This document shows, one piece after another, positions 61,405 to 64,000 of a DNA stretch of 64,000 nucleotides. The translations under genes and the position numbers were made by a program. The stretch comes from Flavobacterium collinsii (GTDB lineage: Bacteria > Bacteroidota > Bacteroidia > Flavobacteriales > Flavobacteriaceae): the NCBI RefSeq assembly GCF_902804485.1, contig NZ_CADCST010000083.1, forward strand, positions 1 through 64,000. The letters run 5' to 3'. Position 1 is the first letter of the stretch. Every line of letters begins with the position of its first letter. The notes under the pieces were generated by a model, which worked only from the letters and a program-made list of their open reading frames with translations, searched no databases and had not been told where the DNA came from.

Positions 61405-62343
61405 ATGAAAACAAAAATAATTATAGTCGCATTAGTATTATTAGCTACTTTAAAGATACAATCTCAAAGTTTAAATCCAACTTCTAATATCTCTTTAACC
61501 GGTGCGGCTGATACTTTTAAAGCCGGGTATACCTTTTCATATTCAACAGCAGGAACACCTTGGAATGGTGCTCTTATTAGTTATGGAGGCTTTCCGACAA
61601 ACAATTACGATACTCAAATAAGCTCTGATTATGGGCCGAATGGTGGTAATCATATTTCATATCGAACTAAAAACGGAGATAATAATACTTGGAATAGTTG
61701 GAATGAATTAGCCATTAGAGGAACAAACACTTTTGTTGGAGATCAAAACATCAATGGAAAATTAGCTATAAATTTAGGTACAACTTCAGATAAATTTCAA
61801 ATTAATCAAGGTGGAACGACAAGAATTACTGCCAGCGGAGATGGGGTAATTGCTTGGGGTGTTAATGCTGATTATGGGTATTTGTCTTGGGATGCGGGTA
61901 CAACAATAATTGGAGGGTTGACTGGTAAATCTTTAGTTTTAGCGTCAAATGGAGTAAGACAAGTGACAGTTGCAGAAAATGGGAATATGGGAATTGGAAC
62001 TAAAAGTCCAACCTCAAAACTAACCGTCGCAGGAAATATAGAATCGAGAGAGGTAAAAGTAACCGTTAATGCAGGTGCCGATTTTGTTTTTGAAAAAGAC
62101 TACAATTTACCATCTTTGGAGTCTCTAGATAAATTTATTAAAGAAAACAAACATTTGCCTGAAATTGCTTCTGCCAAGGAAATGCAAAAAGACGGAATTA
62201 ATTTGTCTGAAATGAATATCAAATTACTGCAAAAGATTGAAGAATTGACTTTGTATACAATTGAACAACAAAAAAATACGCAGAAGCTAATGGAAGTTAT
62301 TGAAACACTAAACGTAAGATTAGAAGCAGTTGAAAAAAAGTAG
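61405..62343 (+). CDS. Exported fibre-like protein with C-terminal coiled coil
   Basis: 312 residues with a signal peptide (IIIVALVLLATLKIQSQ). The middle is a repetitive Gly/Asn/Thr-rich beta region of the kind seen in phage-tail-fibre-like surface proteins of Bacteroidota (GNMGIGTKSPTSKLTVAGNIESREVKV, key MGIGT..P..KL.V.G). It is followed by EKDYNLPSLESLDKFIKENKHLPEI, a truncated tail-peptidase/chaperone-like segment, and a coiled coil of ~50 residues (LLQKIEELTLYTIEQQ). It is likely surface-exposed. A terminator follows. Confidence 0.7.
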   Translation: MKTKIIIVALVLLATLKIQSQSLNPTSNISLTGAADTFKAGYTFSYSTAGTPWNGALISYGGFPTNNYDTQISSDYGPNGGNHISYRTKNGDNNTWNSWNELAIRGTNTFVGDQNINGKLAINLGTTSDKFQINQGGTTRITASGDGVIAWGVNADYGYLSWDAGTTIIGGLTGKSLVLASNGVRQVTVAENGNMGIGTKSPTSKLTVAGNIESREVKVTVNAGADFVFEKDYNLPSLESLDKFIKENKHLPEIASAKEMQKDGINLSEMNIKLLQKIEELTLYTIEQQKNTQKLMEVIETLNVRLEAVEKK

Positions 62344-62453
62344 TTCTTTTAAAATTTTTAACTCAAATAAAGGAAACATTTTCAATATGTTAACGAAGTA
62401 ATTTGATGATAGACAATAATATTTTATAATCATCAGGAAATCGCAAGGAAGAG

Positions 62454-62488
62454 CCTCTAAAGTAAATTTATTTTAGAGGTTTTTTTTA
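62454..62488 (+). terminator. Rho-independent terminator after the fibre-like gene
   Basis: CCTCTAAAGTAAA (62454-62466) pairs with TTTATTTTAGAGG with one mismatch, followed by a T-run to 62488. Confidence 0.85.
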
Positions 62489-62558
62489 TATCGATTGAAT
62501 GAAAAATTTGATAACCATTCTATAGCTCTTCCGCTTTGATATGGAGCCTAAAATATAA

Positions 62559-63539
62559 TTAGTTTACAGCCATTTTGTTGTATTTATTGCGATACTCGAT
62601 CGGATTTAGACCTGTTACTTTTTTAAAAATGGTACGAAATGCTTTTGTGTCGGTATAACCTACATCGTACATTACCTCATTGATATTTTTGCGGCTGTTT
62701 TCGAAGCTTTTTTTGGCAAACTCAATTTTCACGCGGTTGATGTATTCTAAAACAGAATTGTTGGTAGCGGCTTTAAAGCGTCGTTCAAAACTCCTTCTTC
62801 CCAATAGCACCAGATCAGCTAATTCATCAATTGTGATTTTCTCCTGAATATTATCTTCAATAAATTCCTGTACCTGTTTGATTGCCTCATCGTTATGATT
62901 TTTTTGGCCTTGAAACATCGCAAAAGCAGCCTGACTGTCCCTGTCAATATCGATAGCAAAATATTTAGAAGCTAAAATAGCGGTTTGTCTGTCTGTATAC
63001 TTTTCGACTAAGTGGAGTAGAAGATTCCAATAAGAATGTGCACCACCACTGGAATATATCCGGTGTTCTTCTGTGATAATGCTTCCATCGATGACTTCTA
63101 CTTCTGGAAACATTTCGCGAAACTCATTTTGAAAACCCCAATGTGTAGAACATTTTTTACCATCCAATAAACCGGTAGAAGCCAGTAAAAAGGCACCAAC
63201 ACAGAGCGAAGCTACTTCAGCTCCTTTGTGATAGTGTTCGTTTATCCAGGGCAAAAGCTCTTGATTTTGAGCAATCGCACTTTTCATATCTCCAAATAAG
63301 GCAGGAATAACAATTAAATCTGTGGTTGTAACTTCTTTTGTGAGTTGAGACGTATTAACCGAGTACAATCCGTTATTGAGTTTGACTTCTTTCTTTAAAC
63401 CTACCAGCTGCACATCAAACAGTAGGGGTTTGCCCGATGCAGTCATAAACTGGTTTACTGCTGAAAATAAATATTGTGGATCTGCTATAGCCTGCAGAAC
63501 GGAGCTTTCAGGAACAAGAATACTTACTTTTTTTATCAT
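62559..63539 (-). CDS. GlxA-family transcriptional regulator (DJ-1/PfpI domain plus AraC HTH)
   Basis: 326 residues. Residues ~1-190 are a DJ-1/PfpI (class I glutamine amidotransferase-like) domain with the Cys nucleophile position in EVASLCVGAFLLASTG (VCVGAF-type elbow). Residues ~215-320 are the AraC double HTH (IDELADLVLLGRRSFERRF; NINEVMYDVGYTDTKAFRTIFKK; GLNPIEYRNKY). In GlxA-type regulators the N-terminal domain senses metabolites. It is divergent from the VOC protein gene 202 bp away, which may be its target. Confidence 0.85.
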   Translation of the reverse strand: MIKKVSILVPESSVLQAIADPQYLFSAVNQFMTASGKPLLFDVQLVGLKKEVKLNNGLYSVNTSQLTKEVTTTDLIVIPALFGDMKSAIAQNQELLPWINEHYHKGAEVASLCVGAFLLASTGLLDGKKCSTHWGFQNEFREMFPEVEVIDGSIITEEHRIYSSGGAHSYWNLLLHLVEKYTDRQTAILASKYFAIDIDRDSQAAFAMFQGQKNHNDEAIKQVQEFIEDNIQEKITIDELADLVLLGRRSFERRFKAATNNSVLEYINRVKIEFAKKSFENSRKNINEVMYDVGYTDTKAFRTIFKKVTGLNPIEYRNKYNKMAVN

Positions 63540-63741
63540 CTTCTTTATTTTTAGAACTGGCTGTAAGGGCTTATTTGTTGTGCAAAGTCCCTAAAAATCA
63601 AATCGTTTTCCTTTTTGTAATTTCAAAGATAAAGATAGTTTGTCGTAAATGCCCTTTTTGTTGTCGTTTTTGCATATCCGCAGTCTGTTATTTCTGCTGC
63701 ATCTTTGTACTATCAATTAACAACTAAAAAATATAGAACAA

Positions 63742-64000
63742 ATGGCAACAAAAATTTTCATCAATCTGCCGGTAGCAGATTTACAAAAAGCAATGTCTTT
63801 TTACACAGCAATTGGATTTACAAACAATCCTCAATTTACAGATGCAACAGCAGCCTGTATGGTTTTAACTGAAGAAATTTATGTGATGTTATTAACACAC
63901 AATAAGTTCAATGAGTTTACCAACAAAGAAATTGGTAATGCTTTTCAAAAAGCGGCGGTAATTAATTCATTGTCAGTAGACAGTATCGATGAGGTTGATA
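63742..64000 (+). CDS. VOC-family (glyoxalase-like) protein, N-terminal part
   Basis: ATG at 63742; the frame runs off the end of the window after 86 codons. The start (KIFINLPVADLQKAMSFYTAIGF) and the segment FTDATAACMVLTEEIYVMLLTH are typical of a VOC-fold protein (bleomycin-resistance/extradiol/glyoxalase superfamily). The substrate is unknown. The end lies outside the window. It is divergent from the GlxA-type regulator. Confidence 0.8.
   Translation, partial: MATKIFINLPVADLQKAMSFYTAIGFTNNPQFTDATAACMVLTEEIYVMLLTHNKFNEFTNKEIGNAFQKAAVINSLSVDSIDEVD

Overview
The window looks like chromosome of a Flavobacterium-type Bacteroidota. The DNA is AT-rich. Several proteins carry type IX secretion (T9SS) sorting domains of type A or B. 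There is a SusC/SusD pair, TonB receptors with carboxypeptidase-like N-terminal domains, HmuY lipoproteins, and -7 elements of the TAnnTTTG kind. No rRNA, tRNA, CRISPR array, transposase or phage module was seen. All functional calls come from reading motifs and neighbourhoods; no database search was possible.

Layout. 1-3.2 kb: the tail of a T9SS cargo gene, then a pseudo-receiver gene and two overlapping paralogous AraC regulators. 3.4-9.8 kb: a small exported protein, a 1548-residue acidic protein (DUF6891-like, two bactofilin/beta-helix-like modules, DUF6892-like end), and a YwqG-like gene bracketed by dispersed palindromic repeats. 9.97-28.7 kb: the main discovery, described below. 29-36 kb: a small unknown gene, repeats, and an RND efflux operon on the minus strand. 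36.4-38 kb: an AraC regulator and an RclC/YkgB-like membrane protein. 38-44.8 kb: a minus-strand haem-type uptake operon (TonB receptor, two HmuY, three further lipoproteins). 45.5-56 kb: a large T9SS type B protein, a PhyH-like dioxygenase, a 20-copy heptanucleotide array in front of an unnamed membrane-protein/amidohydrolase pair, and a T9SS-secreted S8 protease. 56-64 kb: an unnamed protein, a sulfatase, a methyltransferase, an exported fibre-like protein, a GlxA-type regulator and the start of a VOC protein.

The 10-28.7 kb block reads as one catabolic system for glycosylated hydroxylysine, the modified residue of collagen (Glc-alpha-1,2-Gal-beta-O-hydroxylysine). An outer-membrane SusC/SusD pair would import the glycoside. 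A GH63 alpha-glucosidase and a GH42 beta-galactosidase would remove the two sugars. A fused hydroxylysine kinase / phosphohydroxylysine phospho-lyase would give aminoadipate semialdehyde, and an antiquitin-type dehydrogenase would give 2-aminoadipate. After a transamination not encoded here, a DUF1338 (HglS-type) enzyme would make 2-hydroxyglutarate and a YdiJ-like FAD/Fe-S dehydrogenase would make 2-oxoglutarate. A divergent Lrp/AsnC regulator faces two 15-bp palindromes over the first promoter. Each family is known, but the complete assembly is my inference and is the most interesting item in the window.

Intergenic DNA is full of short palindromic elements of at least five families. They include three copies of a ~140-bp terminal-inverted-repeat element inside or at the edge of the hydroxylysine block, and a 252-bp tandem unit that carries the last 12 codons of what seems to be a lost second GH42 gene.
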